Assembly: GCA_021234155.1 (NCBI GenBank) | Contig: JAJEKV010000018.1 | Coordinates: 16,809,415 to 16,873,414, forward strand | Direction: 5' to 3' | From: Isoetes taiwanensis | Lineage: Eukaryota; Streptophyta; Lycopodiopsida; Isoetales; Isoetaceae | DNA: 64,000 bases | Shown here: one piece after another, positions 32,200 through 43,978 of the stretch | Layout: the number at the start of each line of letters is the position of its first letter | Numbering within the stretch: position 1 is the first letter of the stretch | The notes under the pieces: generated by a model | Database searches by the model: none | Seen by the model: only the letters and a program-made list of their open reading frames with translations | What the model was told of the DNA's origin: nothing | Made by a program: the position numbers and the translations under genes

Positions 32200-32640
32200 A
32201 TGGGGTTAATTCCCCTTCAGAGCCTGTTATGGTGACTAAATAAACACTTCCACTGGTATTATGCATCCCACTCCTAACCGGCAGGGTTTCTAATCCAAGA
32301 AATCCCTGCCGTTGATCCAAGCTCTGTGATAGAGCATAACAGGCACATGTGCAGCCTACAAAGTTCGCAACAGGGCAGCAGCATGCATCTGGGAGCCCGA
32401 GGATGCATCTTTGAGCCCATGATTCAGCCTTGGCTGATAATCCAGGTTGGGAGTTGATAATCTAGCTGTGGAGGATACCGAGCATGTGATAATCGATCTG
32501 GGGAGCTGATAATCCAGTTGTGGGTGCAGCTTCGGGTGAGGCAGCTTACCTGCTGGTTAAGGGGGTTAATCCCCCTTGCTTGTATGTTATGGCAAATAAA
32601 CAGGCTCGCCCTCCCAGGCTCTCGCCTCCCCGGAACAAAA
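32200..32640. repeat. Short direct repeats around a GATAATC-rich block
   Basis: GGGGTTAATTCCCCTT, then TGTTATGGTGACTAAATAAAC (about 32202-32250) recurs in degraded form as GGGGTTAATCCCCCTT, TGTTATGGCAAATAAAC (about 32565-32600). Between them TGATAATC(C/T/G)A occurs about four times (32430-32515). The layout recalls a small terminal-repeat element, but LTR hallmarks are not visible. Confidence 0.4.
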
Positions 32641-32799
32641 GCTTGAAAAACGGTGGATAACTAAAGACATGTCCTTTGCTTATTTTCTTGTTTTTAAACG
32701 AGGTTTGACAATGACAATCGTAATTGTTCCATGCGTATGTCCAATACTTCAATTATAGACACCTATTTTGCCTTATATTAAAAAAATCATAGACATCTG

Positions 32800-32870
32800 T
32801 TGAAAAGGGGTGTTGACAATGGCCACCAATAAGGTCAGGGGTTCAAACCTCGCTTGCTGCAGTCAAAGAA
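32800..32870 (+). repeat. tRNA-like SINE fragment
   Basis: GTTGACAATGG (weak A box) and GGGGTTCAAACCTCG (good B box) lie about 30 bases apart, the spacing of a tRNA-derived Pol III promoter. There is no cloverleaf, so it is not a tRNA gene. Confidence 0.4.
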
Positions 32871-32896
32871 AGACAATTAAGATAGGCGTATTGTCT

Positions 32897-33025
32897 AAGG
32901 TGTCCAGGTGGTTAGGTCATTGAGCTCGCACCCGAGGGCATAATAACCCACCAACTATTTGACCGATGAGTAAATTGGGCAAGTGCAAGTCTCGCAAGGA
33001 TAAGAGCGTGCGGTTCCCTTTCGTT
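32897..33025 (+). repeat. tRNA-derived SINE
   Basis: TGTCCAGGTGGTTAGGTCAT is a good A-box region. GTGCAAGTCTCGC, about 80 bases later, is a one-base variant of a B box, and the text between (CTCGCACCCGAGGGCATAA) is typical of plant SINE heads. The 3' end is not defined. Confidence 0.5.
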
Positions 33026-33304
33026 ATTGTCTTTTTTTTGAAGATTGAAATTTAGTATGGTCTTAATCACCTTTGATTTTGCGATGTTGGTTTTACTGAT
33101 TTTACAATGATGGTTTTGCATGATGTTGGTCTCTCATATAAAAAGCCAACTTTGCTTGTTACACATGGCAAAATTCTTCTCCAGTTGTTGGTGCTATTGG
33201 GAATATATACTATAGTGGTAATGATATGGAGGAATGTATACACATGTGTGAGGTGTGTTTATAGGAAGGAAGGAAGAAAAAAAGGAAGCATATTTTAACG
33301 TCAC

Positions 33305-33510
33305 ACCACTAGGCAGCATCCAACTGGACATGTGACCACACACCACACTACATTGCTTGGTTGGGCCTTGCCCCCAACCACTTTACATTGCGTCTGTGGG
33401 ATTTGAAGCCCAACAGTTCAAAGTGCGACTCTGGACGGCCTTGAACTCGAGACTTCATATTGCTAGGACTAGTGTGTTACCACTAGACCAACTCATGCCC
33501 CCCCAATACC
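33305..33510 (-). repeat. tRNA-derived SINE, minus strand, copy 1
   Basis: The minus strand reads GGCATGAGTTGGTCTAGTGG then TAACACACTAG, an exact A box (TGGTCTAGTGG), and later TCTCGAGTTCAAGGCCGTCC, a B-box match. The same head is found in copy 2 at 33660-33770. There is no cloverleaf or anticodon arm, so these are SINEs, not tRNAs. The tail limit near 33305 is approximate. Confidence 0.65.
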
Positions 33511-33659
33511 CCCTCTTTTTTTTTTTTGGGGAAGGTCTGAAATGCAAAAAGTTAATCATCTGTGGCCGTTGGATCTATAGCCAATTATTAATGACAGATA
33601 AATCTGTAGACATTGGTTATAGACCTATAAATCATATTTCAACAGATAGATAGACAAAT

Positions 33660-33772
33660 AGATGCCATGGAAAGGAACTACACATAGTACAACTCTAGGC
33701 GGCTTCAAGCTCGAGATATAGATGTTCTAAAAGTAGTGTATTAACACTAGACCAAATGCCCAATTGCAATGG
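33660..33772 (-). repeat. tRNA-derived SINE, minus strand, copy 2
   Basis: The minus strand reads GGCATTTGGTCTAGTGTTAA, then ATCTCGAGCTTGAAGCCGCC and AGAGTTGTAC, aligning with copy 1 throughout. The B box has decayed (GCTTGAAGCC). Two diverged copies 250 bp apart suggest nearby independent insertions. Confidence 0.6.
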
Positions 33773-34136
33773 AAATCTAGTATCATAAAATTCCTTGAAA
33801 CATGTCACATGCCAATAAACATGTCGCATGCACATGCAACAAGGACATGTAAAATTTGCATGCCACCTACACATGCCAAAAACGGACCTTGGAAACCAAG
33901 GTCTAGATTAAAAGAAAGGGTTGAGCCTGGGAGGATGCTAGATGCTCTGGCTTTGTAATTGCAAGAGCTTTTCTATGCAATAAACATACACTATATGCTA
34001 GAATGCAACTACTATGCAATAAACATGCAGTCTATCCTAGAAGCCAAACTCATGGGAAATTCATGTATTTGCAAACCTTTTCGGTTATTCTTCTTTCCAC
34101 CACTTCTCTCTTTCCATGAGAACTCTGCCACATTTA

Positions 34137-34473
34137 ATTAAAATCCCCCTTAAACCCCCTTTGGTTTGGGTGCATATTCACACGGGGGGTGACTCTGGGC
34201 AACGAGAGCTGTTGGATGGGCATATTCACCCCTTATTCCTTAATCTACACCGTACGTAAAGTTCCTCGTTTGTGGGGTATGCAAGTACAAAATTTGTTAT
34301 ACTGTATAACAAGATTCGCAAAATACTATAAGATTCAAGCGGAATACTATATGGTGTTGATTTTATGCGTGCAAAATACAATTATGAGGGCTCTCGCCGC
34401 CCTCACGTCACCCCCGTGTGAATATGCACCCAAACCAAAGGGGGTTTAAGGGGGATTTTAATTTAAATGTGTT
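34137..34473. mobile_element. G-run TIR element, two-ended copy
   Basis: The left arm AATTAAAATCCCCCTTAAAC, CCCCTTTGGTTTGGGTGC, ATATTCACACGGGGGGTGAC is mirrored on the right as CGTCACCCCCGTGTGAATAT, GCACCCAAACCAAAGGGGGT, TTAAGGGGGATTTTAATTTA. Arms are about 85 bp, extending inward to GGGCAACGAGAGC and GGGCTCTCGCCGCCC. The total is about 340 bp with no ORF. Single ends occur at 11478-11566 and, inverted, at 40066-40110 and 40180-40240. Confidence 0.8.
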
Positions 34474-34559
34474 GGACCCAATGGTTGTGTTAATTAATGT
34501 CAATGGTAGTTATGTGTTGGTTGTTAATGCCAATGGTTGTTATGTGTTGGTTGTTATGT

Positions 34560-34665
34560 GTTGGGGATTTAATTTTTATATGTTGGATGTTAATGGTTTG
34601 TGTTGCAAAAAAAATTTTTTGGCCCCTTCGGGGCCTTAGGGATCCCCCCCCCCCCCCTCCCGTGT
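34560..34665 (+). repeat. GC hairpin and C run after the TIR element
   Basis: GGCCCCTTCGGGGCC (perfect 6-bp stem, TTC loop) near 34621 follows AAAATTTTTT. A 13-14 base C run follows at about 34646. The same hairpin, as GGGCCCTTCGGGCCC, follows the one-ended copy at 11629, so the hairpin belongs to the repeat family and not to the local sequence. Confidence 0.6.
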
Positions 34666-35304
34666 GACAAAATTTTTAGAATTCAAACCCGGAAAAAAAA
34701 CTAGAATTCATTTGAGGCTTTCATCACCGTAGCTTTTGAATTTCATCACAATAAAACAAATAGAACATAAGTAAAAGTTACCATAAAGATAGAGCGGATT
34801 GATCCCATTATTCTGAAAGTCATAAAGTTTGCAACACCCATACACAAACATTTTTCAACTGAAATTTAACAACAGCCTTTGGCCTCCATGGATTCTTGTG
34901 GTGAGAAACCAAAGTGGGAAACTTTTCTGCTTGTTAGCACAAGGATCTAGAAGCCTTGGAATTTGCTTAATAACTGCCTCAAAATCTAAAAATGCATGGT
35001 AATTTTTTGCAACCTTCATTCGGAATGAGCCATAAAACAATATCCAATAGCGCAATCCTTTAATAATCAGCTCGTAGGATGTGAAAGCCTACCAAACCCG
35101 GCCAAAAAATTGCTGTTTTAGCATAGATAACTTAACCAAACATATCCATATCATACATTATCAAAAAGATCTCGGATAGAGCTTTCCAACGCAATAAAAA
35201 TCATCTCAAACAGAGCTCTAGATCAAAAGTTATGATAAGAAATGTGTTGCCGGCGGGGAAACTGCACTACATGCGCCCTTCAAGCTCTTCATGTGTCCAT
35301 TATG

Positions 35305-35475
35305 CACCACACACACAAAAATAGGGCTTTTGTTGTGAGCCATTGGTTGTTGACCATTATGCACCACACGCACAAAAAAAGGGCTTTTTGTTGTGAGCCA
35401 TTGGTTGTTGACCATTATGCACCACACGCACAAAAAAAGGGCTTTTGTTGTGAGCCATTGGTTGTTGATCATTGG
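35305..35475. repeat. Tandem repeat of about 60 bp inside the left arm (3 copies)
   Basis: ATTATGCACCACACGCAC, AAAAAAAGGGCTTTT, TTGTGAGCCATTGGTTGTTG is present three times. The right arm (36126-36300) has two copies in inverse orientation. The differing copy number shows the arms have changed since the duplication. Confidence 0.85.
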
Positions 35476-35733
35476 AAAAAAAAAAAGGCTAAAATCAATG
35501 GCTCAGAAATGGTGCACTCTAGATGTACGCATTAGTACATCCATTTGAATACATCACGAAATCATAGGAAAACCTTAGTGAAAAGCGTACAAAAACACAA
35601 AGGAAACCCCCTGTTATTATGCTACATATTTGCTATATTCTATGAATATCACCTGCAATGGTTTTTTCCTTGAAAACCTTTCGACGCAAACATATTTTAA
35701 TCCTAGTAGTAATGGGTTGTACTAGCCCATTGT

Positions 35734-35949
35734 ATGTGTCCCAAGGCCTATTGCCAGTTACAGGTTATTGAAGATGAAAGCCATACTCTTCTGAGTTGCC
35801 CTGCTTTTGAGATAGTCCAGAATCATTTTTTTACCTTAGCATTCCATTCCACGCTTCCACAACTTCTCAGAGCACCATCTGTATATGACTTGGCATTATA
35901 CATACTTGAGGTTCTAGATAAACGTCTGCAATTACCGAGCCCTCAGTAG
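35734..35949 (+). pseudogene. RT C-terminal zinc-knuckle fragment in the hairpin spacer
   Basis: Residues YCQLQVIEDESHTLLSCPAF and APSVYDLALYILEVLDKR resemble the H..L..CP knuckle region at the C-terminus of non-LTR ORF2 proteins (compare RICDSGEVEDENHMLNKCP in the LINE at 24.5 kb). Only about 70 residues remain. The fragment was probably captured between the arms of the inverted repeat. Confidence 0.55.
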
Positions 35950-36917
35950 TCATTCTATTCTATTTGTAGTCGTTAAAAATCTAATATCTAGCACAATAAC
36001 AGGGGTTTTTTTTTTGTGTTTTTGTACGCTTTTCACTAAGGTTTTCCTATGATTTCGTGATGTATTCAAATGGATGTACATCTAGAGTGCACCATTTCTG
36101 AGCCATTGATTTTAGCCTTTTTTTTTCAATGGTCAACAACCAATGGCTCACAACAAAAGCCCTTTTTTTGTGCGTGTGGTGCATAATGGGCACATGAAGG
36201 GCCATTGATTTTAGCCTTTTTTTCAATGGTCAACAACCAATGGCTCACAACAAAAGCTCTCTTTTTGTGTGTGTGGTGCATAATGGGCACATGAAGGGCT
36301 TGAAGGGCGCATATAGTGCAGTTTCCCCGCCGGCAACACATTTCTTATTATAACTTTTGATCCAAAGCTCTGTTTGAGATGATTTTTATTGCGTTGGAAA
36401 GCTCTCTCCGAGATCTTTTTGATATTGTATGATATGGACATGTTTGGTTAAGTTATCTATGCTAAAACAGCAATTTTTCGGCCGGGTTTGGTAGGCTTTC
36501 ACATCCTACAATTTGATTAATTTCTGATTGCGCTATTGGATATTGTTTTATGGCTCATTCCGAATGAAGCTTGCAAAAAATTACCATGTATTTTTAGATG
36601 TTGAGGCAGTTATTAAGCAAATTCTAAGGCTTCTAGATCCTTGTGCTAACAAGAAGAAAAGTTTCCCACTTTGGTTTCTCACCACAAGAATCCATGGAGG
36701 CCAAAGGCTGTTGTTAAATTCCAGTTGAAAAATGTTTGTGTATGGGTGTTGCAAACTTTATGACTTTCAGAATAATGGGATCAATCTGCTCTATCTTTAT
36801 GGTAACTTTTACTTATGTTCTATTTGTTTTATTGTGATCAAATTCAAAAGCTACAGGTGATGAAAGCCTCAAATGAATTCTAGTTTTTTCTGGTTTGAAT
36901 TCTAAAATTTTTGTTTG

Positions 36918-39900
36918 TGCCTCTTTATTTTCTGTTTTTTCACTAATGCATCTCGCATTTGGACCTTAGTCTTGACTTATGGGAAAATTTTTTCTTAGGG
37001 TCTTTTTGCTTGGGCATCTTAGTCTTTCTTCCACTTAACATTAATATGTTGTTCATTTTTTCACTAATATTAATGTATTCAAGAAATTTATCGTGGCGCT
37101 TGACTCTCCTCCAACGTAAAAGCGCATTCATGCATTACATTGTTGTTACAAATAAACATGCATTGAACATTTCTCTTTGTCTACTCTCCTTCACAATTTT
37201 GTTACAACCCATGCATCAAGGATTTTGCAATTGTATTCAAAGTGCTTGAAGATTGTGGAAGCCAAATTAATAAATGAATAAAATCGAATACAACTATCAT
37301 ATGCTCCTTTTTTTGAAATTGAATTCTTGGAGCTTCTCTTATGCATCTATCATGTAAAAAAACTACTGCAAGCATTGTGATGTCGAGACATTTTGCAATG
37401 TTGGTCAAGTGATTATGTGAATTGATGGGTTTGTCTTCCAACAAATCCTAACATTCCAGCACTCCCAACACACATCATTGATTGATTGATTGTCACACAA
37501 TTTCACACCCTCATGTCCATTAGGCAACATAAAGAGTACATGCATCCAGATTATCTATAATACTCTATAATGCAAGAGTATCTAATGGCCCTAATCCAAG
37601 ATTGAGAGTCATATGCCAGAGATGTGGACCTTGGATTTAAAGAACAGTTATCTGCATTGCTCTGTCAGATTTGGCATCCTAGGTGTATCAGTGGTTCATT
37701 TATCCTTGCTTTCTAATGTCGGGCTGCTTCCTATATGGAATAAAGAAAGCAACCATCAAATATTGGTGCCTCTATGGGGAATAAAATATTCTAGCATGGT
37801 TGGTTGTATTTTCTCTCGAAATCCGTTGCTCAAATGAAGGTTTTCCCATTATCAAGGAATTTTATGATCTGCTTGAATATTTTGACTTCCATATATACAC
37901 AATGCACTTATAATTTGAGCCAAGAAGTTCTGCACAAAAGACACAACATTATGATGTTTGCGAAAAAATAAAAAAGCCCAGTTAAATTTTTTTTTGCAGT
38001 TGATTTACAATCTTGCCCGTGCAATGGCTGTTGTTGGAAACCTATTACCATCATGAGAGCTGTCCAAAATGCTGTATTAAAAGGCATGCTGTTCAAAGAA
38101 TAGTAGCATCAGCAAATATATCAAAGATATTCCTGCATTTAGATAATATAAGTAACAACACCCCCCTTAGCATGCATGGCAGATGCACAGATGTGCAAAG
38201 CACTGTCGTGCAATGTATGTGCAATGTATATATACAGTAGAACTTGATTAAAGCAGCAAAATTCAGTACCCAAGCATCCTTTCTTCAAAGATACAAATAC
38301 TAGACCATCCACTAGACGCTCCATTTGTTTAATTTCACCTTCTTATAACTTGCTCCATTTGTTTAATTTCACCTTCTTATAACCTACTACAGGTCCTGCA
38401 TTATTGACGTCAGCTTATTAAAGAATAGATTTTGACAAACAATAACAACCTGTTAATAGGCAATATAGAACGAAAGCATCATACCTAACATGGCTGCAAA
38501 ATGCAAAAACCAATCAATGTACATGACAATAGATCCAAGTAGTAGCCAACTCAATGACAGGTGCACTTACCTCTCTAAGCCATCACGCCTTTGTAGAACT
38601 GGAGAATATGTAGCCTGCGCCTTTCCACCCAACATATGTGAATCACAATTTTTGCAAGCTTCTGCAGCAACATCTTTGCAAGATTCTGCACATAAGTCTG
38701 CCCTTTCATCTCAACATTTTGTAAGTTTTTTATCCATCAAATTTAATCCTGCCCATAGACATATAACATCTTTCTCTGCATGCTCAATTTAAGAACGTTT
38801 ACCTCCGAGCAGCCTTTCTTATGCTAGAGAATATCTGAGTTGGGATATCTTCAGCTCATAAGAACGTGGCACTAAATATGATAACATGTATGTAGTCAAA
38901 GAAGGTGAGCATTTAAGGCTTCAAATTTTGCATTATAATGAACTGACTATTTTCTTTTATTATCTATTGGTAGCTAAAGAGGTGCATTGAGGATGCAAAG
39001 GAAGAGAAATAGGCAGTACCAAGATGAGTTAAGCAGCATATATCTAAGAAGAAATTGTCGTTTTCTTCCATGGCTCACAGTTTCCAAACCAATTACTAGT
39101 GGTCTACAAATAGCAACATGTGAGATGAAAACAAAAGATGAGGAATCTCAAAAAAAAATTATGGAGAAAATTAAACAAAGTATTGGCTTCTAGAGGATTT
39201 CCTTTAGTGCAATTTTATGGTTTTGTGATGAAGCATAGACAAATTGGAATGCCATTTGAGAGGTCTTCTTTCGTAAAAAAAACATATCTAGAGAAGGAAA
39301 GAATTTGTGTTTTTCACTTGGAACAGTGCTTGCACATGCAAACCAAGAAGCACCTCAGAACTAAGAACAAACAACAGTTCTTAGGACAGATTGATAGGAT
39401 GCAACTAGCTGCAACACTTGATTGGTACTACCATGTTCCTCCAGGGATACTATTTTCATTGTGCTTTACTTCTCAACCACCAAAAAAAAGACCAAAGTGC
39501 CCATGAAAAAAGACCCTATATAAATTTACGCTCATGACTTATCTGTTGGCCGCCTAATGTTTAGGGACTAGAATTGGCAAGAAAGCTTGAAACATATATA
39601 ATTTGGCATGTTGCAATGAGAAGGTTCATACTTTGCTTAAAGCTGTTTCAAATTAAATTCTTATTATCAAGCAAATGCTTAGTTTTATGTAGCTTCACAT
39701 TCATTGAGTTTAAATGGTTGGACTCAAAGGCCTTAGTGCTAAAGCAAAACACATTTGCACTATTGAAACTTCATGTCATTAAGTTTAAATTGTTAGATTC
39801 AAAGTTGTTAGTGTTAAAAAAAAGCACAAGGATACGCTGGGTTCAATCCCTATGACATGACCTAACGATCATCTTCTTAACAAATGTTCTTTATTCCATT

Positions 39901-40000
39901 GATAACTCTTCTAAATTACTTTAATAACCTGTTGACCTTTTTTGAGGCTCCACAATTGCTATATATCATTTTTTGTTGTTATGTTGTCCATCTCCAAGGC
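36918..40000. other. AT-rich stretch, no gene supported
   Basis: No frame gives recognisable protein. An exact 34-bp tandem repeat starting GCTCCATTTGTTTAATTTCA lies at 38318-38385. The frames at 37613, 38490 and 38987-39506 lack family features, splice context or codon regularity and were left out. GATTGATTGATTG occurs near 37480. Confidence 0.45.
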
Positions 40001-40400
40001 CCAGGGGCAAAAAAAAAATTTAGACAACACATACCATTACATAAAACACTTTTAAATTAAAATCCCCCTAAAACCCCCTATGGTTTGGGTGCATATTCAC
40101 ACAGGGGGGGGGAGGTGTGGGTGGCCAAAAAATTTTTTTTGCAACACAAACCATTAACATCCAACATATAAAAATTAAATCCCCCCTAAAACCCCCTGTG
40201 GTTTGGGTGCATATTCACACGGGGGGTGACGTAGGGTAGCGAGAGCCCTTTTTATACTGCCTAAAATGGTAGAATATATGTTTGAAATCAACACGATTAA
40301 GTATATTGCACCAAACCTTATAGTATTTCACAAGTCTTGCTATACAGTATAAAAAAACTTGTACGAGCATACCCCACGAACGAGGCTCTTTCTATGAAAT
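40000..40400 (-). repeat. Two inverted ends of the G-run TIR family
   Basis: Two minus-strand termini lie in tandem: AAATCCCCCTAAAACCCCCT, ATGGTTTGGGTGCATATTCA at about 40060-40105, and AAATCCCCCCTAAAACCCCC, TGTGGTTTGGGTGCATATTC at about 40175-40220, followed by GGGGGGTGACGTAGGGTAGC. The interior of the family (TATACAGTATAA, CATACCCCACGAACGAGG) continues to about 40390. The far ends are missing. Confidence 0.7.
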
Positions 40401-41309
40401 AAAGATCAAAGTTTATGGCATCACAATCCAGGGTAGATTAAGTCTAGCATTTGAAAATCCATATATTTGCCTTCGATTATTGTCCCATTTCATGTGATTG
40501 GAGTTGAAAGGTGCTCCATGTCATTAAATTTTTGAGCATAGATACGTTAAAGTGCTAGAATTCTAGAAGAAATATGGTCAAACATAAAAAGACAATTGTA
40601 AAAAAAAATCATTGACAACATGAAAGACGTATATTTGAATGAAAGTTAGACAAGAAATAAAAATAAACATGTTCACTTATCTCAATTTTAGGGCTCCAAA
40701 TAGAAAATAATAGATGGCCAGGCAAATCTACAACATCAAGCAAGACGTATTGAAAATGTACAACTCTATTTTTGGCTTGCCTTTCATGCTTCTAATCCAA
40801 GAACTCCATTTGTCGACTTCTTGCATGGTCTTGAATTGCAACTTCCACAGTGGTTTTGCCATAATATAAATTTGACATCTAAGGTTAGATTCAGAAGAGC
40901 CTATGGTGTTTGCAAGATCTTTGTCAAAGCTTCATAATATTTGCACATGATCACTGAAACAATTATTAAAATGCTACTCAAAAAGGAAATTCATAAAGCC
41001 ATCAAAATATGACAAAGAGGTTCCTTTGATCTGTGGCCATAATCTAAATCATAATATGGCAAAGAGGTTGCTTAGATCTGTGGCCATAATGTAAAACGTC
41101 ACTTAGACCTTTCAAAAGCATTGATCAACATCATATAAGAACTTGTCAGGTTACAACCTTTTCTTCCCAAACCCTTTGCTACTGCTGCAGCTTAAAGACC
41201 TGCATGCTGGTATATAGCAATTTCATTATATGCTTCTGCTAGTTACCATGGCTATATGAGAATAAATCCCATACCACAAACTTACCGAGGCCCTCTACGT
41301 ATTCTCCAT
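40401..41309. repeat. Non-coding with a 47-bp tandem repeat
   Basis: ATATGACAAAGAGGTT(C/G)C, ATCTGTGGCCATAAT occurs twice, at 41007 and 41054. Nothing else is recognisable. Confidence 0.6.
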
Positions 41310-42331
41310 TGTGACGTTCTCGGGAAATATATGCCATAAATACGTATATTTCCAAGTCTGTCACTATACAAGTCTACCTCCATAGCCTTGTATACTACAG
41401 ATTAGTGGCAATAGGGGGCATGACTAAGTTATTCATATAACTTAGCCAACCTTAGGTTAAGACCATTTTCCACGTGGCCTTAACCTATTGGGCACCTGCC
41501 ACACGGAACCACCCTATTGGAGCCACGTGGCAGGTGACATCAACCCTAACCTATAAATGGCCAAACCCTAACCCTAGGCCATTTTTCTGGCTCCAATAGT
41601 CTGGGAACCCTATTCGCGCTCGAAACTCCGTTTCGAGAATCGTCTGTCGTGGCATAGCATAGCACAGCAGCCCCTAGAATGTGTGCGCGTCAGTAGGAGT
41701 AGGAGCTACATCGACCACCTTGAAGACCATGGAGACGCCGGGAGTATGAGGGAGTTCCTCAGGAGCAGGTATTTGGGTTAGACTTCTTTGTAGATCGTCT
41801 GGAAGTTAGGACTCCAGATGAGTTAACATTGCGTGTCTCTAGAAAATCCTTCCTAGAACTCTAAGTCTGGATCTTGAACCTTAATCAATGAACCCTAACT
41901 GTAAGTTAGATGTATATGATTAGGTTTAGATGTTATTCTCATTATTATCATGTTATGTGGATACGTGATGTTGGTTGATCTTGTTTACTCCTCTTGTATT
42001 GGGAAGTGAGGTAGAGACCTAGTGGCCATTACTTAGTGATGCTCCTAGTTTAGACCCCTTAGTTCCTGTTATATGCGGCATGTGCATAGGAATCCATCGG
42101 GCTACGGGGGCTATGATGTGACTTAGCACCACATAACGGGGCTAGAGGCAAAGTGGAGGGAGGTCCCTGCTGAGCGCGGCTACTGGAGACCTATAGCGGG
42201 CTAGGCCTATAGCCGGTCACTTCGAGTGGGCCGGGTATGGATCCGACACCTCCTGGTGCAATGGTGTCACCATGCCTCTCAAGAGTTGCAGGTGCCAGCT
42301 TGGCTCTTGTTTTGGGGGGGGTTCGTCTGTC
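41310..42331 (+). mobile_element. LTR of a gypsy-like element, 5' part
   Basis: It starts TGTGACGTTCTCGGG, the inverse of the CGTCACA with which the other LTR part ends at 50978. A TATA box (CTATAAATGG, about 41562) lies 250 bp in. The end region (ATGCGGCATGTGCATAGGAA, GGGCCGGGTATGGATCC) matches the LTR-like segment at 58324-59400. A LINE splits the LTR here. The two parts together make about 1.6 kb. Confidence 0.72.
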
Positions 42332-42406
42332 TCAAAGACAGTTTTACTAGCAAAAATGCTAAGCAAATCACAAAACCTATAGTCTATAAATCTTATTGAC
42401 TCACAA

Positions 42407-43192
42407 TTGACTGAACCTGCAAGTCAAATTATTGAAGATAAGTCTCAAGAGGTCTCTCAGCACCAAGTCAACTCACAAGTCAACTGTCAAAATCCTTTTC
42501 AGGTATTATCTGACCTTAATGGTGATCTAGATTCTAAATTAGATAAGAGCAAAGTATGTGACACCTCTCATAATCCCTTGCCTCATACACCCCCTCAAGC
42601 CAAAGTTGATATATCAATTCAGCCTTTTATTCAGACCTTTGTTCCCCTGCCATTCCTAATTGACCTGGATTCCCCATTGGTGGAGGGTCCTATTAGTTCT
42701 CCAAAGATATCAAGCAAGTTTGCAGATCAGATGGCTTCTTTGCAACTTCAGATTATTCAAACCACAAAAGAGCAATCAGACAGTCAAGATCATCAAATAT
42801 CGGATGCTCACGATTATGATATTGAGTTTGTTCCTGAGACTCCAGAAGATAAAACTATCGAAAAGAAGGAGCTTCAAGAAAGAGAAAATACTAGGCAAGT
42901 CTTTGATTCTGCTCCTATAAACATTAAAAATAATTCTATGTTTCAGTTTTCTCCTGGAGGCTTTTCTGACTCAAGTGATAGTGAGGGATATGGAAGTGAT
43001 AAGAAAAACTGGGGTAAGGAAGAATATTACACAGAGAATCCCAGCAAAATTCTCAAACCAGAGAAGGATCAATCAGCAAAAAAAACTACTAAGAAGAATG
43101 GGAACAATTTAGGGAAGGTCTTGTCTGGAATGAATAAAACTCCTGCTCAAAATACTAGAAGTAAGAGAAAATCCAAAAAATCCAGAATATAA
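42407..43192 (+). pseudogene. LINE ORF1 C-terminal part
   Basis: The 261-residue open frame has no in-frame ATG near its start, so it is probably the 3' part of a longer ORF1 lost by 5' truncation. It is rich in Q, S, N and acidic residues (EFVPETPEDKTIEKKELQER) and ends in a basic tail (NTRSKRKSKKSRI). No RRM or zinc knuckle is visible. ORF2 begins about 35 bases downstream at MKILPWNLRGIKC, the usual L1 arrangement. Confidence 0.6.
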
Positions 43193-43226
43193 GTCTTCTT
43201 CTAATTCCCTTTTCTGAATTTATGTC

Positions 43227-43978
43227 ATGAAGATTCTCCCTTGGAATCTTAGAGGCATTAAATGCCCTTTAAAAAGGAGACGTGCCATTGCTCAAACTAG
43301 ACTGTATAATGCTGACATCATTCTTTTGCAAGAACTCAAACTACCCTCTTTTGAGTGTGGATTGGATTTATCCTTCTTTCTCCTCAATCTAGTTTGATTC
43401 TTCTGGTGCTAGTGGTGGGTTAGCTATCATTTGGAAGAGAGAGATTAACCATAATCTCTTCTACAACAGTCCCTCAAAGGCATGGCAAGCTATTATTAGC
43501 TCAGTATCCAATTCTAACTTTGGTATTATTAATGTTTATGCTCCTACTTCTCCCAGAGATAGAGAGCCCATATGCATAGAAATAAACAATTGGTTGGCTA
43601 CTCAAAGTATTGACAACTGGATCATTGCTGGAGACTTTAATAATATTCCGTCTTGGGATTTGAAATTGGGAAATAAAATAAATATGACTAGGGCTGAAAA
43701 GGATAATTGGGATTCCCTCATTTCAAAAAATGGCTTGATCCATATTCCCTCTTCTACTGCTACTTATACCTGGTCAAATAAACAAAAGGACAATGCAAGA
43801 GTTTACTGTACTCTGGATAGATTTTATGTGTCTAATCCTTCTACAGCCTTTTGGGACAATAGCTATGTCATTAGTGATGAGGGAACTTCGATCTCCGACC
43901 ATCAACCTCAGTTTTTATATACTTCTCATATTACTAAGATTCAAAGGGAGGGAAGTACTCCTTACAAATTTAATACTT
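43227..43978 (+). pseudogene. L1 endonuclease domain, one frameshift
   Basis: ORF2 opens MKILPWNLRGIKCPLKRRRA and ADIILLQELKL, the standard start of the AP-type endonuclease (LLQE holds the metal-binding Glu). After a frameshift near 43385 it continues GASGGLAIIWKREINHNLFY, GIINVYAPTSPRDREP, IIAGDFNNIPS (catalytic GDFN), CTLDRFYVSN and ISDHQPQ (catalytic SDH). All motifs of the nick-making enzyme are present apart from the frame break. It is interrupted in the codons after STPYKFNT by nested insert 1. Confidence 0.85.

Larger units (their letters stand above)
34667..36917. repeat. Long inverted repeat, arms about 0.95 kb
   Basis: The left arm (34667-35640) and right arm (35985-36917) are reverse complements along their whole length. 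The outer boundary is AAATTTTTAGAATTCAAACC versus GGTTTGAATTCTAAAATTTT. Other matched pairs are GCCTTTGGCCTCCATGGATT / AATCCATGGAGGCCAAAGGC and GTGTTGCCGGCGGGGAAACT / AGTTTCCCCGCCGGCAACAC. The spacer of about 340 bp carries a fragment of an RT tail. The transcript would fold into a near-perfect hairpin, a likely small-RNA source. Whether it is a foldback transposon or an inverted duplication is open. Confidence 0.9.

Noticed and set aside
38987-39506. Overlapping ORFs of 68 and 122 residues
   Set aside because: Different frames, no domain, no splice logic; probably chance.
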